Under the pieces are notes generated by a model. It ran no database searches, was not told where the DNA came from, and worked only from the letters and a program-made list of their open reading frames with translations. 64,000 nucleotides of DNA from Corynebacterium sp. ACRQK (GTDB lineage: Bacteria > Actinomycetota > Actinomycetes > Mycobacteriales > Mycobacteriaceae): the NCBI RefSeq assembly GCF_022345965.1, contig NZ_JAKRMU010000003.1, positions 62,001 through 126,000 on the forward strand, given 5' to 3'. The position numbers were made by a program, and so were the translations under genes. How positions within the stretch are numbered: position 1 is the stretch's first letter; every line of letters starts with the position of its first letter. Below are positions 38,799 to 48,073 of the stretch, in pieces.

Positions 38799-40352
38799 CT
38801 AACTCGGCTCCCCCGGCAGCACCGCACGCATCAGGGCGCCGCCGTCGTCCGACTCGTCGGCCACGATCACCCCGTGGTGCCTCTCGATGACCTGCTTGAC
38901 GATCGCCAACCCCAGGCCGGAGCCAGGCATTGAACGCGCCTGGATCGAACGATAGAAGCGGTCAAAGACATTTTCGCGATCCTCCTTCGGAATGCCAGGG
39001 CCGGAATCCGCCACTCGAATCTCCACTTCCTGGTGTGCTGTGGCGACGGTATCGAAGCCTGTGGCGTCACCTTCCTCAACAACAATCGGCTGCATCCACA
39101 CGCGCACCACACCGCCCTCCGGCGACCACTTTGCGGCGTTGTCCAGCAGATTCAGCAGTGCGCGCGACAGGGCGAAAGCATCTCCCCGCAGGTGCCACTC
39201 AATCAGGTGCGTATCGAAGATCACGTCCGGACGGCGCCGCTGCACGCGCTCGATGCCCAGGGTGATGAGTTCGGAGATCTCGACGATGCTTAGAACCTCC
39301 GGGTTGGAGTCCTCGCGGGCAAGGTCCACCAGGTCACCAATCAGTCCACTCATCTCGTCGATCTGCGCGATCACGTCGCGCTCTAAGTCCTTGAGGTCTT
39401 CCTCGCTGATGCCGGGGCCTTCGCCGTCTTTTGTTTGTGACGCCAACATCAGCAGCTCCACGTTTGTGCGTAGCGAAGTCAACGGTGTCTTGAGCTCATG
39501 CGAAGCATCCGCAACGAGGTTCTTCTGCTTCGTCTGCGCCTCCTGGAGCGCATTCATCATGTTATTGAACGAATTCGTGAGGGACCCGAGCTCATCATGG
39601 GAGTAGACGGGGATCTGGCGCAGCTCGCCGGTACGGGAAACCTCGTCGGCAGCTCGGCGGAGGCGAGTAATCGGCTGAATGCCGGAGTTCGCAATTGCGA
39701 TGCCCGCGATGATGGAGGCGATGAAGCCGGTCACCGATATCAGAATCAGAACCAACCAGAGGGATTCCAGCGTCTGGTTCGTAAAGGCAATATCCAAGCG
39801 CAGCACAATCACGCGACCGTCGAGGGCGCCGATGGCGAAGCTTCGCTTGTCGCCTTCTGATTCGAAGGTATAAGGGTCGTCGCCAACAAGGACGGCTATC
39901 TCGTTGGGGCTGAGAATGCCCTCGAACTTGTGGACTGCCGCTTGCCGCCCCGCCTGGTCGGCGGGCACGACGAGGACACTCATGTTGTTATCGGAGTCGA
40001 GAAAGCGGGGACGGTAGTCATCGCCCTCTCCGGTCTCGCTGACTGGGAACTCAAAGCCCGAGTCGATATAGGCTTGCGCCTGCGTCTGCAGCGTCTTATC
40101 CATCTCCTGCGACAGCACCTGCTTCACTGTGGCGTAGGAGGAGGTGGTGATGATGGCGATACATAGCATCACCACCATGGCGGTGAGGGCGGCCAGTCGG
40201 GTACGCAGAGATAATCCACGCACTGAAAAACGGAGGGACTGGATCAGCCGGTCCCTCCTGCTCTCTCCTCGAGTATCCGCGCCCCTGTTCTCGGCTGAGG
40301 CGTGCTCGGGCTCTACCGCGAGGTAACCCTCCGGGAGCCTACGCAGGATCAC
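38799..40352 (-). CDS. mprB: Envelope-stress sensor histidine kinase MprB
   Basis: 517-residue sensor kinase: two helices ([20 protein letters not shown] and [20 protein letters not shown]) flank an extracytoplasmic domain of about 120 residues; then HAMP, a HisKA domain with [19 protein letters not shown] (phospho-accepting His) and an HATPase domain with [22 protein letters not shown] and GSGLGLAIV. Its GTG start overlaps the mprA stop. Identity as MprB comes from the mprA-mprB-pepD order. Confidence 0.92.
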   Translation of the reverse strand: MILRRLPEGYLAVEPEHASAENRGADTRGESRRDRLIQSLRFSVRGLSLRTRLAALTAMVVMLCIAIITTSSYATVKQVLSQEMDKTLQTQAQAYIDSGFEFPVSETGEGDDYRPRFLDSDNNMSVLVVPADQAGRQAAVHKFEGILSPNEIAVLVGDDPYTFESEGDKRSFAIGALDGRVIVLRLDIAFTNQTLESLWLVLILISVTGFIASIIAGIAIANSGIQPITRLRRAADEVSRTGELRQIPVYSHDELGSLTNSFNNMMNALQEAQTKQKNLVADASHELKTPLTSLRTNVELLMLASQTKDGEGPGISEEDLKDLERDVIAQIDEMSGLIGDLVDLAREDSNPEVLSIVEISELITLGIERVQRRRPDVIFDTHLIEWHLRGDAFALSRALLNLLDNAAKWSPEGGVVRVWMQPIVVEEGDATGFDTVATAHQEVEIRVADSGPGIPKEDRENVFDRFYRSIQARSMPGSGLGLAIVKQVIERHHGVIVADESDDGGALMRAVLPGEPS

Positions 40353-41044
40353 GGTGCGGTCTCACGCAGCGCGTAGCCCACCCCACGAACAGTGTGAATC
40401 AAACGAGTCTCGTTGTTGGCCTCCGTCTTACGGCGCAGGTAGCCGATGTAGACTTCCAGCGCGTTTCCGGAGGTTGGGAAGTCATAACCCCAGACCTCTT
40501 CCAGGATGGTATTGCGGGAAAGCACCTTGCGCGGGTTGTTCATCAGCAGCTCCAGCAGGGCGAACTCCGTGCGGGTCAAGCTGATCTGTCGGTCGCCGCG
40601 GAAAACGTCCCGCGTCTCCGGGTTCAGGGTCAGATCCTCGAACCTCAGTGGCTCGTGCGCCTCCCCTTCCTGGATCGCGGGGCGCGCCGCGCGGCGGAAT
40701 AGCGAACGGGTGCGAGCCAGCAGCTCCTCCAGAGCAAAAGGCTTGGGCAGGTAGTCATCTGCACCGGCATCCAGGCCGGCGACTCGCTCCTCTACGGAAT
40801 CACGGGCGGTCAGCAGCAGGATCGGCAGGTCATCGCCGTGGCTACGCAGCTCGCGGCATACGTCCAGGCCGTCCTTCTTGGGCATCATCACATCGAGGAT
40901 GGCCAGATCCGGTCGTTCGTCAGCGATGAGCTTAAGGGCCTCCTCGCCGTCCGTTGCCAGGACGACGGTGTAGCCGTTGAAGATCAGGGAACGGCGCAGG
41001 GATTCGCGCACGGCCTGATCATCATCTACAACAAGAATCTTCAT
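40349..41044 (-). CDS. mprA: Response regulator MprA (OmpR family)
   Basis: 231-residue regulator. Receiver domain [12 protein letters not shown] with phospho-acceptor Asp in LAILDVMMP and Lys in DDYLPKPF; winged-helix domain with [20 protein letters not shown] and [12 protein letters not shown]. The frame continues upstream but ATG 41044 gives the standard receiver start, with GGAG a few bases before it. It overlaps mprB by four bases. In mycobacteria MprA controls pepD, sigE and its own operon. Confidence 0.93.
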   Translation of the reverse strand: MKILVVDDDQAVRESLRRSLIFNGYTVVLATDGEEALKLIADERPDLAILDVMMPKKDGLDVCRELRSHGDDLPILLLTARDSVEERVAGLDAGADDYLPKPFALEELLARTRSLFRRAARPAIQEGEAHEPLRFEDLTLNPETRDVFRGDRQISLTRTEFALLELLMNNPRKVLSRNTILEEVWGYDFPTSGNALEVYIGYLRRKTEANNETRLIHTVRGVGYALRETAP

Positions 41045-41137
41045 GCACTCCATTGTGCCTATGATTCTGTAATCACGCCTGCGCGCCACAACATTTTTAA
41101 GAAAAGCACAGGATTTCTTAGGCCTAGTTTGCATACG

Positions 41138-41171
41138 CAAAACCCCGCCACACGGGCATGTGTGACGGGGT
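41138..41171 (-). terminator. Terminator of the rpmE2-rpmF operon
   Basis: ACCCCGCCACA (41142-41152) and TGTGACGGGGT (41161-41171) pair with one mismatch. Read from rpmF the stem is followed by GTTTTGCG, a short U-run. It lies 18 bases past the rpmF stop codon. Confidence 0.7.
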
Positions 41172-41188
41172 GCGCTACTGGGCTCGTA

Positions 41189-41356
41189 TTAATCCAGGTC
41201 GATGAGACCCAGCTGAGCTGCCTTCACCAGGCGGCGAGGAATCTGAACATCCTGGCCCTGAACCTTAACGTGCTGCAGAGCAACGTTGTCGGCCTTCCAC
41301 TGGGAACGGCGGGAGTGCGTGTTTGCACGGGACATACGGCGCTTCGGAACTGCCAT
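41189..41356 (-). CDS. rpmF: 50S ribosomal protein L32
   Basis: 55-residue basic protein starting [20 protein letters not shown] and ending [11 protein letters not shown], the usual L32 form. It has no cysteine, so it lacks the CxxC zinc site found in some L32 proteins. AGGAGG lies a few bases upstream of the ATG. It follows rpmE2 by 66 bases on the same strand; rpmF also neighbours mprA in M. tuberculosis. Confidence 0.93.
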   Translation of the reverse strand: MAVPKRRMSRANTHSRRSQWKADNVALQHVKVQGQDVQIPRRLVKAAQLGLIDLD

Positions 41357-41422
41357 TGTCTTCTACCTCCTTATTAAAGGTGTGAAATAGGTTTCTTGTG
41401 ATCTTCTTTGTGTGAAGAGGTC

Positions 41423-41686
41423 TTACTTCTTCTTGCGGCGGGTCATGTTGCCGTAGCGGCGCTGGAACTTCTCCACGCGGCCGGCGGTATCCATAACGCG
41501 CTGAGCGCCGGTCCAGAAGGGGTGGGACTCGCTGGTCACGTCAACGACGATGAGCGGGTACTCGTTGCCGTCTTCCCATTCAACGGTGCGGTCGGAGGTA
41601 GCAGTGGAGCGAGTGATGAACTGGTGGCCAGTGCTCGCATCCTTGAAGACTACGGGGTGGTAGTCGGGGTGGATATCCTTCTTCAT
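41423..41686 (-). CDS. rpmE2: 50S ribosomal protein L31 type B (zinc-free)
   Basis: 87-residue L31 beginning [20 protein letters not shown] and ending in [10 protein letters not shown]. No cysteine is present, so this is the zinc-independent type B paralogue that replaces the zinc-binding L31 under zinc limitation. GAGGAAACC precedes the ATG. It is divergent from rpmB-rpmG-rpsN-rpsR. Such paralogues are normally repressed by Zur, but I see no clear Zur box upstream. Confidence 0.94.
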
Positions 41687-42147
41687 GGTTTCCTCTTATT
41701 CCCTTAGGTACGTGTACATCAGGTCGGTCCCGTGCGTTACTTGCGCGGGTCGTGCCTGAGTCGGGTCATAAAAAGCAGCGCGCCTTCTTCTTACTGACGC
41801 CCTTTAGGCCAGCCCGCTAAGCAGGTGGATTTTGGGCGTGACAAAGTCGGTCGCACAACGAAGAATTATCATAGCGAAAGAGAAGGCCATAAAGAAAATC
41901 GCGTTTCCCGAGCTGGGATGGGGCCAACTGGGGCGTAGGGCGTCAAGAACAGCGATTAGGTTATGGCGCAGCGGTGCTGTAAAGTTAGCTCCCGCTGTTG
42001 TCTATGTAAACGTCATCGCCGGACAGATTTTAGGCTAGATACGCTAGATGCAGCGCCCCACCACCTAGAGCTCTTGGCCCGTCTAACCATGGGTTTTGGA
42101 AGTGCGCGGCGCAGGCACCTGAGATCTCCGGCGGAAGGAGAAAACCC
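41687..42147. promoter_or_regulatory. 461-bp divergent control region between rpmE2 and rpmB
   Basis: No coding region is supported here; a 68-codon open frame at 41832-42038 lacks homology and a ribosome-binding site. The region must hold the promoters of both ribosomal protein operons. It contains two copies of the GGCGTCA-type motif (41795-41801 and 41939-41945) and a repeated GCTAGAT around 42032-42050. A search by eye for a Zur palindrome of the TGAAAATNATTTTCA kind found nothing convincing. Confidence 0.5.
41794..41808. repeat. Dispersed motif copy, 15 bp identical to 19647-19661
   Basis: CTGACGCCCTTTAGG occurs here, upstream of rpmE2, and at 19647-19661 just upstream of rpfB. Both are intergenic and have the same orientation relative to the downstream minus-strand gene. 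Confidence 0.55.
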
Positions 42148-42384
42148 ATGTCGGCATATTGCCAGGTCACGGGACGCAAGCCGAGCTTCGGCAAGTCTGT
42201 GTCCCACTCGCACCGCCGCACGAACCGTCGCTGGAACCCGAACATCCAGCGCCGTACGTTCTACTTGCCCTCTGAGGGCCGTTCCATCACACTGAACGTG
42301 TCCACCAAGGGCCTGAAGACCATTGACCGTGACGGCATCGAGTCTGTCGTTGCCAAGATCCGCGCCCGTGGGGAGAAGATCTAA
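42148..42384 (+). CDS. rpmB: 50S ribosomal protein L28 (zinc-free paralogue)
   Basis: 78-residue L28 with [20 protein letters not shown] and [15 protein letters not shown]. Only one cysteine (residue 5) remains, so the four-cysteine zinc site is absent. GGCGGAAGGAG lies just upstream of the ATG, a strong ribosome-binding site. First gene of the four-gene operon rpmB-rpmG-rpsN-rpsR, the order known for alternative ribosomal proteins in actinobacteria. Confidence 0.94.
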   Translation: MSAYCQVTGRKPSFGKSVSHSHRRTNRRWNPNIQRRTFYLPSEGRSITLNVSTKGLKTIDRDGIESVVAKIRARGEKI

Positions 42385-42386
42385 CT

Positions 42387-42551
42387 ATGGCACGTAACGA
42401 TATCCGCCCAATCATCAAGCTGAAGTCTACGGCTGGCACCGGTTACACCTACGTCACCCGTAAGAACAAGCGCAACAACCCGGATCGCATCACTCTGAAG
42501 AAGTTCGATCCGATTGCCCGCAAGCACGTCGAATTCCGCGAGGAGCGATAG
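42387..42551 (+). CDS. rpmG: 50S ribosomal protein L33 (zinc-free paralogue)
   Basis: 54-residue protein starting [20 protein letters not shown] and containing [20 protein letters not shown], the L33 signature. There is no cysteine, so no zinc ribbon. The ATG starts two bases after the rpmB stop and the stop lies three bases before rpsN. Confidence 0.94.
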   Translation: MARNDIRPIIKLKSTAGTGYTYVTRKNKRNNPDRITLKKFDPIARKHVEFREER

Positions 42552-42554
42552 TTT

Positions 42555-42860
42555 ATGGCTAAGAAGTCCATGATCGCGAAGAACGAGCAGCGCAAGGAAA
42601 TCGTCGCCCGCTACGCGGAGCGTCGCGCTGAGCTCAAGAAGATCATCAAGAACCCGAACAGCACCGACGAGGAGCGCCTGGATGCACAGTGGGAGCTGAA
42701 CCGTCAGCCCCGCGACGCTTCCCCAGTTCGCGTCCGTAACCGCGATGCAGCTGATGGCCGCCCGCGCGGCTACCTGCGTAAGTTCGGCCTGTCCCGTGTA
42801 CGTGTCCGCAACATGGCTCACCGCGGTGAGCTGCCGGGCGTACGCAAGTCCAGCTGGTAA
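42555..42860 (+). CDS. rpsN: 30S ribosomal protein S14, long zinc-free form
   Basis: 101-residue S14 ([20 protein letters not shown] to [11 protein letters not shown]). This is the longer C-minus form with no cysteine, in contrast to the 61-residue zinc-binding form usually encoded in the main ribosomal operon. The core [20 protein letters not shown] binds 16S rRNA in the head of the small subunit. Confidence 0.95.
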
Positions 42861-42875
42861 GGGGGAGCTTTCACA

Positions 42876-43124
42876 ATGAAGCGCACCAACATGAAGAAGG
42901 CGCGGATGGAACAGTCCCGCCGCCCGAAGAAGAACCCGCTCAAGGCCGAGGGCATTGAGACGGTTGACTACAAGAACTACGACCTGCTGCGTAAGTTCAT
43001 CTCTGAGCGTGGCAAGATTCGCTCTCGCCGCGTGACAGGCCTGACCCCGCAGCAGCAGCGTCAGGTTGCCACCGCCGTGAAGAACGCGCGCGAGATGGCC
43101 CTGCTGCCCTTCCACAGTCGCTAA
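42876..43124 (+). CDS. rpsR: 30S ribosomal protein S18 (zinc-free paralogue)
   Basis: 82-residue S18 with [20 protein letters not shown] and [20 protein letters not shown]. It has no cysteine, consistent with the zinc-independent S18 copy (rpsR2 type). GGGGGAGC precedes the ATG. Last gene of the operon; a strong terminator follows. Confidence 0.94.
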   Translation: MKRTNMKKARMEQSRRPKKNPLKAEGIETVDYKNYDLLRKFISERGKIRSRRVTGLTPQQQRQVATAVKNAREMALLPFHSR

Positions 43125-43191
43125 GCCGCTGTGCCCTTTCGGGCTAGCAGCGAAAGGCTGCGGCCTGGAGACGTTTAACAGACACGATCAA

Positions 43192-43238
43192 GACCCACCG
43201 CCCCGTGCGAAAGCGCGAGCTAGGCGGCGGGTCTTTTT
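43192..43238 (+). terminator. Rho-independent terminator of rpmB-rpmG-rpsN-rpsR
   Basis: GACCCACCGCC (43192-43202) pairs with GGCGGCGGGTC (43223-43233) with one mismatch, followed directly by TTTTT. A smaller GCCC/GGGC hairpin lies nearer the rpsR stop. Confidence 0.88.
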
Positions 43239-43387
43239 CGTGCCTTTGGCCACCCGTTCGGCAGCCTGTCTACTTTCTTCGCTAAGCTTGCACAGTAAAA
43301 CTCTTACGCGCTCCCCTTGCCCGCCGGGTTGAGAAGGGGCGCAGACACATTCGGACGCAAGCCGAACAACAGTTAGGAAGCCTGCAG

Positions 43388-44137
43388 TTGAGCAATAACA
43401 ACAACTATCCCAACGGCGACTTTGGTTCCAATGATCTGCCGGATTACAACAGCTACACCGGCGGAAACGCCGGCGACTCCAACCCCTACGAGCAGACCGG
43501 TTACGGCGCTGAGCAGGGTGGCTACGGCGCCGGCAACTACGGCGCCGGCGATCCCAATGCTTATGGCGCGCCCGCATTCCCGAATGCTGCGGCCAACAAC
43601 GGTGCCATGTTCGGCAACAACCGCCCGGGCGCCTGGAAGCGCCTTCTGGCGCTCATCATCGACAGCCTCTTGGTGCAGGTGGTTATCGGCGGCATTGTGA
43701 TGTTCGCTATCGCTGGTCAGGATCTCATGGACTGGTTCCAGGCCACTGTCAATGCAGAATCTCCGGATGCCGTGGATGTCCCCTACCCGACCACCAAGGT
43801 GATGATCTCCAGCATCATCATGCTGATCGTCTGGTTGGCCTACCGTGTTTTCATGGAATCCAAGAAGGGAGCTACCCTCGGCAAGATGGCTATCGGCGCC
43901 CGTGTGATGTCCGCCGACGGGCAGAACATCCAGCCGGTCGAGTCGCTGAAGCGCAACGGCTGGTACATCATAGGCGCGATCCTGGGTATGATCCCGAACG
44001 TGGGTGCTTTCGCGCAGGTGGCTATCTATATTGCCGTGGGCGTGACCATTGGCCAGAGCCCGGAGAAGCAGTCCTTCACCGATAAGTTCGCCAACGCCTA
44101 TGTGGTGGACAAGTCCGCGTACTACGGGGTTAACTAA
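43388..44137 (+). CDS. RDD-family membrane protein with Gly/Asn/Tyr-rich N-terminus
   Basis: 249-residue protein. The first about 78 residues are low complexity (Asn, Gly, Tyr, Ala), with repeats such as GYGAEQGGYGAGNYGAG. The RDD domain follows, starting at PGAWKRLLALIIDSLLVQVV with the Arg/Asp pair, then two or three further helices and SKKGATLGKMAIGARVMSAD. RDD proteins are small membrane proteins of uncertain role; some act in ion transport. The start is TTG 43388, with GGAAG upstream. No partner gene is obvious. Confidence 0.82.
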   Translation: MSNNNNYPNGDFGSNDLPDYNSYTGGNAGDSNPYEQTGYGAEQGGYGAGNYGAGDPNAYGAPAFPNAAANNGAMFGNNRPGAWKRLLALIIDSLLVQVVIGGIVMFAIAGQDLMDWFQATVNAESPDAVDVPYPTTKVMISSIIMLIVWLAYRVFMESKKGATLGKMAIGARVMSADGQNIQPVESLKRNGWYIIGAILGMIPNVGAFAQVAIYIAVGVTIGQSPEKQSFTDKFANAYVVDKSAYYGVN

Positions 44138-44170
44138 GGTCGCGACTACTGCGCTTAAGGCGCAAACACC

Positions 44171-44176
44171 TAAGAT
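44171..44176 (+). promoter_or_regulatory. -10 box of the AEC carrier gene, leaderless start
   Basis: TAAGAT lies six bases before the ATG at 44183, leaving no room for a ribosome-binding site. Confidence 0.5.
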
Positions 44177-44182
44177 AGCCCC

Positions 44183-45127
44183 ATGTTGAACGTCCTCTCC
44201 GGCTTTGCCGTCGTCATCTTCGTCATAGCGATCGGCTTCGGAGTAGGGCGTCTTCGGCTTTTAGGCCCCAATGCGGTCTATACCCTGAACATGTTTGTGT
44301 TCTGGATCGCGCTGCCCTGCACGCTGATCACGTTCATGTCAAAGACGGACATTGCCCAGCTATTCGGTCCAAACCTTCTGGTCGTGGCGCTGTCCACGCT
44401 CACCACGGGCTTCTTGGCATTCCTCGGCTATCGCTGGATTACGCGACGGTCCATCGAGGATTCCATCATCGCGATGCTGGCCTGCACCTACTGCAACGGC
44501 TCCAACCTGGGCATCCCACTAGCCGCCCATTTGATGGATGACCCCACGCTTACCCTCCCAGTGATCCTCTTCCAGGTCGGCTTCTACGGCCCGCTGAGCG
44601 TGCTAGCCCTGGATATGCGCACCGGCAAGCAGGCCACGAGCTTTGTGCGCTCTACTCTGCTGACGATCTTGAAGAACCCTCTGATCATCGGCGCCACCAT
44701 CGGCATCGTCATCTCTCTTCTGCAGCACAACACGAGCTTTATCCTGCCGACGATTGTCGCGGATCCGCTGGGGATTATCGCGGACGCCACCGTCGGCTGC
44801 GCACTGATCGCCTTCGGCATGTCCATGGCGGAGGTGCGCGTGCTCCAGCCCGGACTGTCGCCCCGTCGCTCCGTATGGGCGGCGTCGTTTGTCAAGACCG
44901 TCGTGCACCCCGCCATCGCCGCGTTCTACGGTGTCTTTCTTTGTGACGCCTCGTCCCAGTTGCTTTTGGCCATGGTTCTCCTGGCGGCTCTTCCGACCGG
45001 GCAGAACGTCTTCACGTACGCCCAGCGTTTCGGTGTGAATAAAGTTTTAGCCCGAGACACCGCGGTGGTTTCCACGGGGCTCGCGCTACCAGTGATGGCG
45101 CTGATTATGGTGTTTCTAAGTTTCTGA
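44183..45127 (+). CDS. AEC-family (auxin efflux carrier-like) transporter
   Basis: 314-residue membrane protein with about ten helices. ACTYCNGSNLGIPLAAHLMDD in the fourth helix, with its Asn-Gly-Pro break, and LPTGQNVFTYAQRFGVN near the C-terminus are characteristic of bacterial AEC carriers, which move dicarboxylates such as malate or malonate. The substrate here is not known. The end overlaps the convergent CD225 gene by 12 bases. Confidence 0.85.
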   Translation: MLNVLSGFAVVIFVIAIGFGVGRLRLLGPNAVYTLNMFVFWIALPCTLITFMSKTDIAQLFGPNLLVVALSTLTTGFLAFLGYRWITRRSIEDSIIAMLACTYCNGSNLGIPLAAHLMDDPTLTLPVILFQVGFYGPLSVLALDMRTGKQATSFVRSTLLTILKNPLIIGATIGIVISLLQHNTSFILPTIVADPLGIIADATVGCALIAFGMSMAEVRVLQPGLSPRRSVWAASFVKTVVHPAIAAFYGVFLCDASSQLLLAMVLLAALPTGQNVFTYAQRFGVNKVLARDTAVVSTGLALPVMALIMVFLSF

Positions 45128-45589
45128 TAGTTCGCTCATGCTTAGGCCTAGCACTCCGACGAAAAAGACGAAGTACAGGATGATAAGGGCAGCGGATACC
45201 ACTGCAGATGCAATGGCTAGGTTCTTCGCCTTGTCCGACGCATCCTGTGCACCTGCATAGTCACCGCGGTACCAGCGGCTTTCTACTTGCGAGGAGTAGT
45301 AAATACCTACTGCGCCGAGGGGCAGGCAGCACAAGATTGTCGTTAGAATCGTCGCCCACATCCAGTTATCCGGCGGGGTGCTACCCACGCCCGGCTGGTA
45401 ATTCTGACCCAGCTGCGCGCCGTAGCCGGCGGATTGATTCGGGTAACTGTTGTTCTGATAGCTGCCGTAACTCGGGGGCTGGTTCTGGCTCGGGTTCTGG
45501 TTGTACCCGCTGTTGTATGGGTAGCCCTGGTTTCCCTGCTGGCCGAAAGGGTCCTCGTTGGAAGGGTTCTGATCGTATGGGTTGGTCAC
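45116..45589 (-). CDS. CD225/dispanin-family membrane protein
   Basis: 157-residue protein. The first about 75 residues are Asn/Gln/Pro/Tyr-rich and cytoplasmic; then DNWMWATILTTILCCLPLGA begins the CD225 domain, with the conserved double Cys, GIYYSSQVESRW and a second helix near the C-terminus. Bacterial members are widespread in actinobacteria without a known function. The frame is open upstream to 45640; the GTG at 45589 with GAGGAAG is preferred. It follows the DUF2752 gene, a pairing common in this group. Confidence 0.82.
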   Translation of the reverse strand: MTNPYDQNPSNEDPFGQQGNQGYPYNSGYNQNPSQNQPPSYGSYQNNSYPNQSAGYGAQLGQNYQPGVGSTPPDNWMWATILTTILCCLPLGAVGIYYSSQVESRWYRGDYAGAQDASDKAKNLAIASAVVSAALIILYFVFFVGVLGLSMSELSET

Positions 45590-45683
45590 TAGCTTCCTCG
45601 GCTGACTTCTTGGAGTTGGTTGGTAAATGAAATACGTCATTAAAATACCAAAGCAGCGCAGAATGTTCCCGGATCGAAAGAAT

Positions 45684-46142
45684 TTATACGCGCAATTCTA
45701 GAAACGGCGAGAACGGCAGGATGCGCGCGATGAACCATAGTCCGATCACTATTCCCACCGCCATGGGTGCGCGCCGGAAATGCTCCCAGTTGGGGATTCG
45801 TTTCCCCCATGACCGTGCGGTCCACGCCAGCCAGCTCCAGATCAAGAGGACGACGGCGAAGATCCCAACCGCGTTGTAATGCAGAGCTGCGCCGAAGTCT
45901 CCCTGGACAAGCGCCTGGATCATGCGCATCGAACCGCAGCCGGGACAGTTGAATCCGAATAGCGCCTTCGTGGGGCATTCTGGGATCACCCCACCCGGGG
46001 TCTGCGGATCGGCTGCGGCTATGGCGCAGCACGCACATACCGCTGCCGCGCCGACGGCCAGCGGCAGCAGCTTTGCAAAAACCCCGGTAGCCGCGCCGAT
46101 GCCAGTACGGTCGCCGCTACCCGAACGGAGGCCTAGCGCCAC
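45684..46142 (-). CDS. DUF2752 membrane protein
   Basis: 152-residue protein with about three helices. ECPTKALFGFNCPGCGSMRM is the DUF2752 signature (CPxK and CPGCG with Arg), followed by ALVQGDFGAALHYNAVGIFA. The cysteine-rich loop may be redox-active or metal-binding; no function is established. It overlaps the end of the thiolase gene by ten bases and is followed after 94 bases by the CD225 gene. Confidence 0.82.
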   Translation of the reverse strand: MALGLRSGSGDRTGIGAATGVFAKLLPLAVGAAAVCACCAIAAADPQTPGGVIPECPTKALFGFNCPGCGSMRMIQALVQGDFGAALHYNAVGIFAVVLLIWSWLAWTARSWGKRIPNWEHFRRAPMAVGIVIGLWFIARILPFSPFLELRV

Positions 46143-47326
46143 AGCAGCAGCGCGTCACCCTGACCGCCGCCGCCACACAGGGAAACGGCAGCCTTGCCGG
46201 AGCCGCGGCGCTTCAGCTCGTGTGCCGCGTGAACCACCAGACGGGCACCGGAGGCGCCGATCGGGTGGCCCAGGGAGATGCCGCCGCCGTGGATGTTGGT
46301 CTTCTCCAGCGGGTAGTCGAGGTCCTTGATGGACTGTGCGACAACGGAGGCGAACGCCTCGTTGATCTCCAGGAAGTCCAAGTCGCCGGCCTCCCAGCCG
46401 GCCTTCTTCAGTGCCGCGGCGGTGGCCTGCGACGGCTGGGAGTGCAGCTTGGTATCCGGGCCGGCGGTCTGGCCGTACTCGCCCAGGGTGGCTAGGATCT
46501 CCAGCCCCTTGGCCTCAGCGTTCTCGCGGGTGGTCAGCACCACGGCTGCCGCACCGTCGGAGATCTGGGAGGCAGAGGCGGCGGTGATGGTGCCGTCCTT
46601 CACGAAAGCCGGACGCAGCTTCGCGAGCCCCTCAGCGGTAGTACCGGGCCGGATGCCCTCGTCGGTGGAGACGGTCACGGTCTCCTTGCGCCCCTTTACC
46701 TCGATGGAGACGATCTCATCGTTGAAGACGCCGTCGTTGGTCGCGGCCTCGGCCAGCTGGTGGGAGCGGGCAGCGATCTCGTCCTGCTCCTCGCGGGTGA
46801 TGCCGCGCTCGGCGTTGCCCTCGTCGGTCTCCAGCCCCATGGCGGTGCCCTCGTTCGGGTCGGACAGGCCGTCGCGCTCCAGGGAGTCCTGCAGCGCCAG
46901 GGAGCCGTAGCCCTTGCCCGCGCGCACGCCCGCGGCGACGTGCGGGGCGTTCGTCATGGACTCCTGACCGCCGGCGACGACGATGCTGGCGTCACCCAGG
47001 CGGATCAGGCGGGAAGCGTTAATCACGGCATCCAGGCCGGATAGGCACACCTTGTTCACCGTCATAGCGGGAACGTTCATCGGGATGCCTGCGGCCACCG
47101 CGGACTGCTTCGCGGGGTTCTGTCCGGAGCCCGCCTGCACAACCTGGCCCATCAGTACGTAATCCACGGCATCCGCCGACACACCGGAGCGCTCCAGTAC
47201 AGCCTTGATGGTCTCTGCGCCCAGATCGACTGCACTCTTCTTCGCCAGCGCGCCGAGCATGCGTCCCTGCGGGGTGCGTGCTGCGCCTACAACGACAATG
47301 TCCTTCGGGTCTTCCTGCAAGGTCAT
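46133..47326 (-). CDS. Acetyl-CoA C-acetyltransferase (thiolase)
   Basis: 397-residue thiolase. Catalytic residues: Cys in TVNKVCLSGL, NEAF, His in GGGISLGHPIGASGARLV and the second Cys in SLCGGGGQGDALLLW. In this context it would split acetoacetyl-CoA, made by ScoAB, into two acetyl-CoA as the last step of leucine degradation. ATG 47326 (MTLQEDPKD) is preferred over a longer open frame. It is the distal gene of the catabolic cluster, 105 bases downstream of scoB. Confidence 0.93.
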   Translation of the reverse strand: MTLQEDPKDIVVVGAARTPQGRMLGALAKKSAVDLGAETIKAVLERSGVSADAVDYVLMGQVVQAGSGQNPAKQSAVAAGIPMNVPAMTVNKVCLSGLDAVINASRLIRLGDASIVVAGGQESMTNAPHVAAGVRAGKGYGSLALQDSLERDGLSDPNEGTAMGLETDEGNAERGITREEQDEIAARSHQLAEAATNDGVFNDEIVSIEVKGRKETVTVSTDEGIRPGTTAEGLAKLRPAFVKDGTITAASASQISDGAAAVVLTTRENAEAKGLEILATLGEYGQTAGPDTKLHSQPSQATAAALKKAGWEAGDLDFLEINEAFASVVAQSIKDLDYPLEKTNIHGGGISLGHPIGASGARLVVHAAHELKRRGSGKAAVSLCGGGGQGDALLLWR

Positions 47327-47431
47327 CTGATAAATCCTAACTTTCGAAACTAGTGGCGTCATCGCTTAAAAAGCCTTCGTTGTGCCCTCAAGTATGGCAC
47401 GAACAATGGCCCAGCGAGGCCGATTGGGGGT

Positions 47432-48073
47432 CTACCCCAGCGCCGTCCTAAACGGCACTGCGGTCTTTTCTTCTACCTCTTCTGTAGTGACGCCAGGTGC
47501 CAGCTCCACCAAGGTCAATCCACCTTCGTCACGATCGAAAACGGCCAGATCCGTAATGATCCGATCGACCACGCCGAGGCCCGTAGTTGGCAGCGTGAGC
47601 TCCTCGATGAGCTTCGGCTCCCCGGTCTTGGTGGTGTGATCCATGAGGACGATCACCCGGCGCGCGCCGACGACCAGATCCATGGCGCCACCCATACCCT
47701 TGACCATCTTGCCGGGCACCATCCAGTTGGCGATGTCGCCGCGGGCGTTAACTTCCATGGCGCCCAGGATGGCGACGTCGATCTTGCCCGCGCGAATCAT
47801 GCCGAAACTTAAGGCGGAATCGAAGTAGCTGGTGCCGGGCAGTGCCGTCACCGTCTCCTTGCCCGCGTTGATGAGGTCCGGGTCGGCGTGGCCCGCTTCC
47901 GGGTAGGGGCCGATACCTAGCATGCCATTTTCCGATTGCAGGGAAACGGTCACTCCCTCCGGCACATAGTTCGGCACCAAGGTGGGCATGCCGATGCCCA
48001 GGTTTACGTACTGGCCATCCTCGAGCTCCTGGGCGGCACGGGCGGCCATTTCTTGCCTGGTCCAGCCGGTCAT
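47432..48073 (-). CDS. scoB: 3-oxoacid CoA-transferase, subunit B
   Basis: 213-residue beta subunit with [17 protein letters not shown] and the catalytic Glu in [14 protein letters not shown]. With ScoA it moves CoA from succinyl-CoA to acetoacetate. The start overlaps the scoA stop by four bases. In the mycobacterial counterpart (Rv2503c-Rv2504c) the pair sits in the same cluster. Confidence 0.94.
   Translation of the reverse strand: MTGWTRQEMAARAAQELEDGQYVNLGIGMPTLVPNYVPEGVTVSLQSENGMLGIGPYPEAGHADPDLINAGKETVTALPGTSYFDSALSFGMIRAGKIDVAILGAMEVNARGDIANWMVPGKMVKGMGGAMDLVVGARRVIVLMDHTTKTGEPKLIEELTLPTTGLGVVDRIITDLAVFDRDEGGLTLVELAPGVTTEEVEEKTAVPFRTALG

Noticed and set aside
41832-42038. 68-codon plus-strand frame between rpmE2 and rpmB
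   Set aside because: No ribosome-binding site, no recognisable motif, and it sits in the divergent promoter region.
41687-42147. Zur box for the zinc-free ribosomal genes
   Set aside because: Only short AAAATC-like pieces are present; no palindrome near the known consensus.
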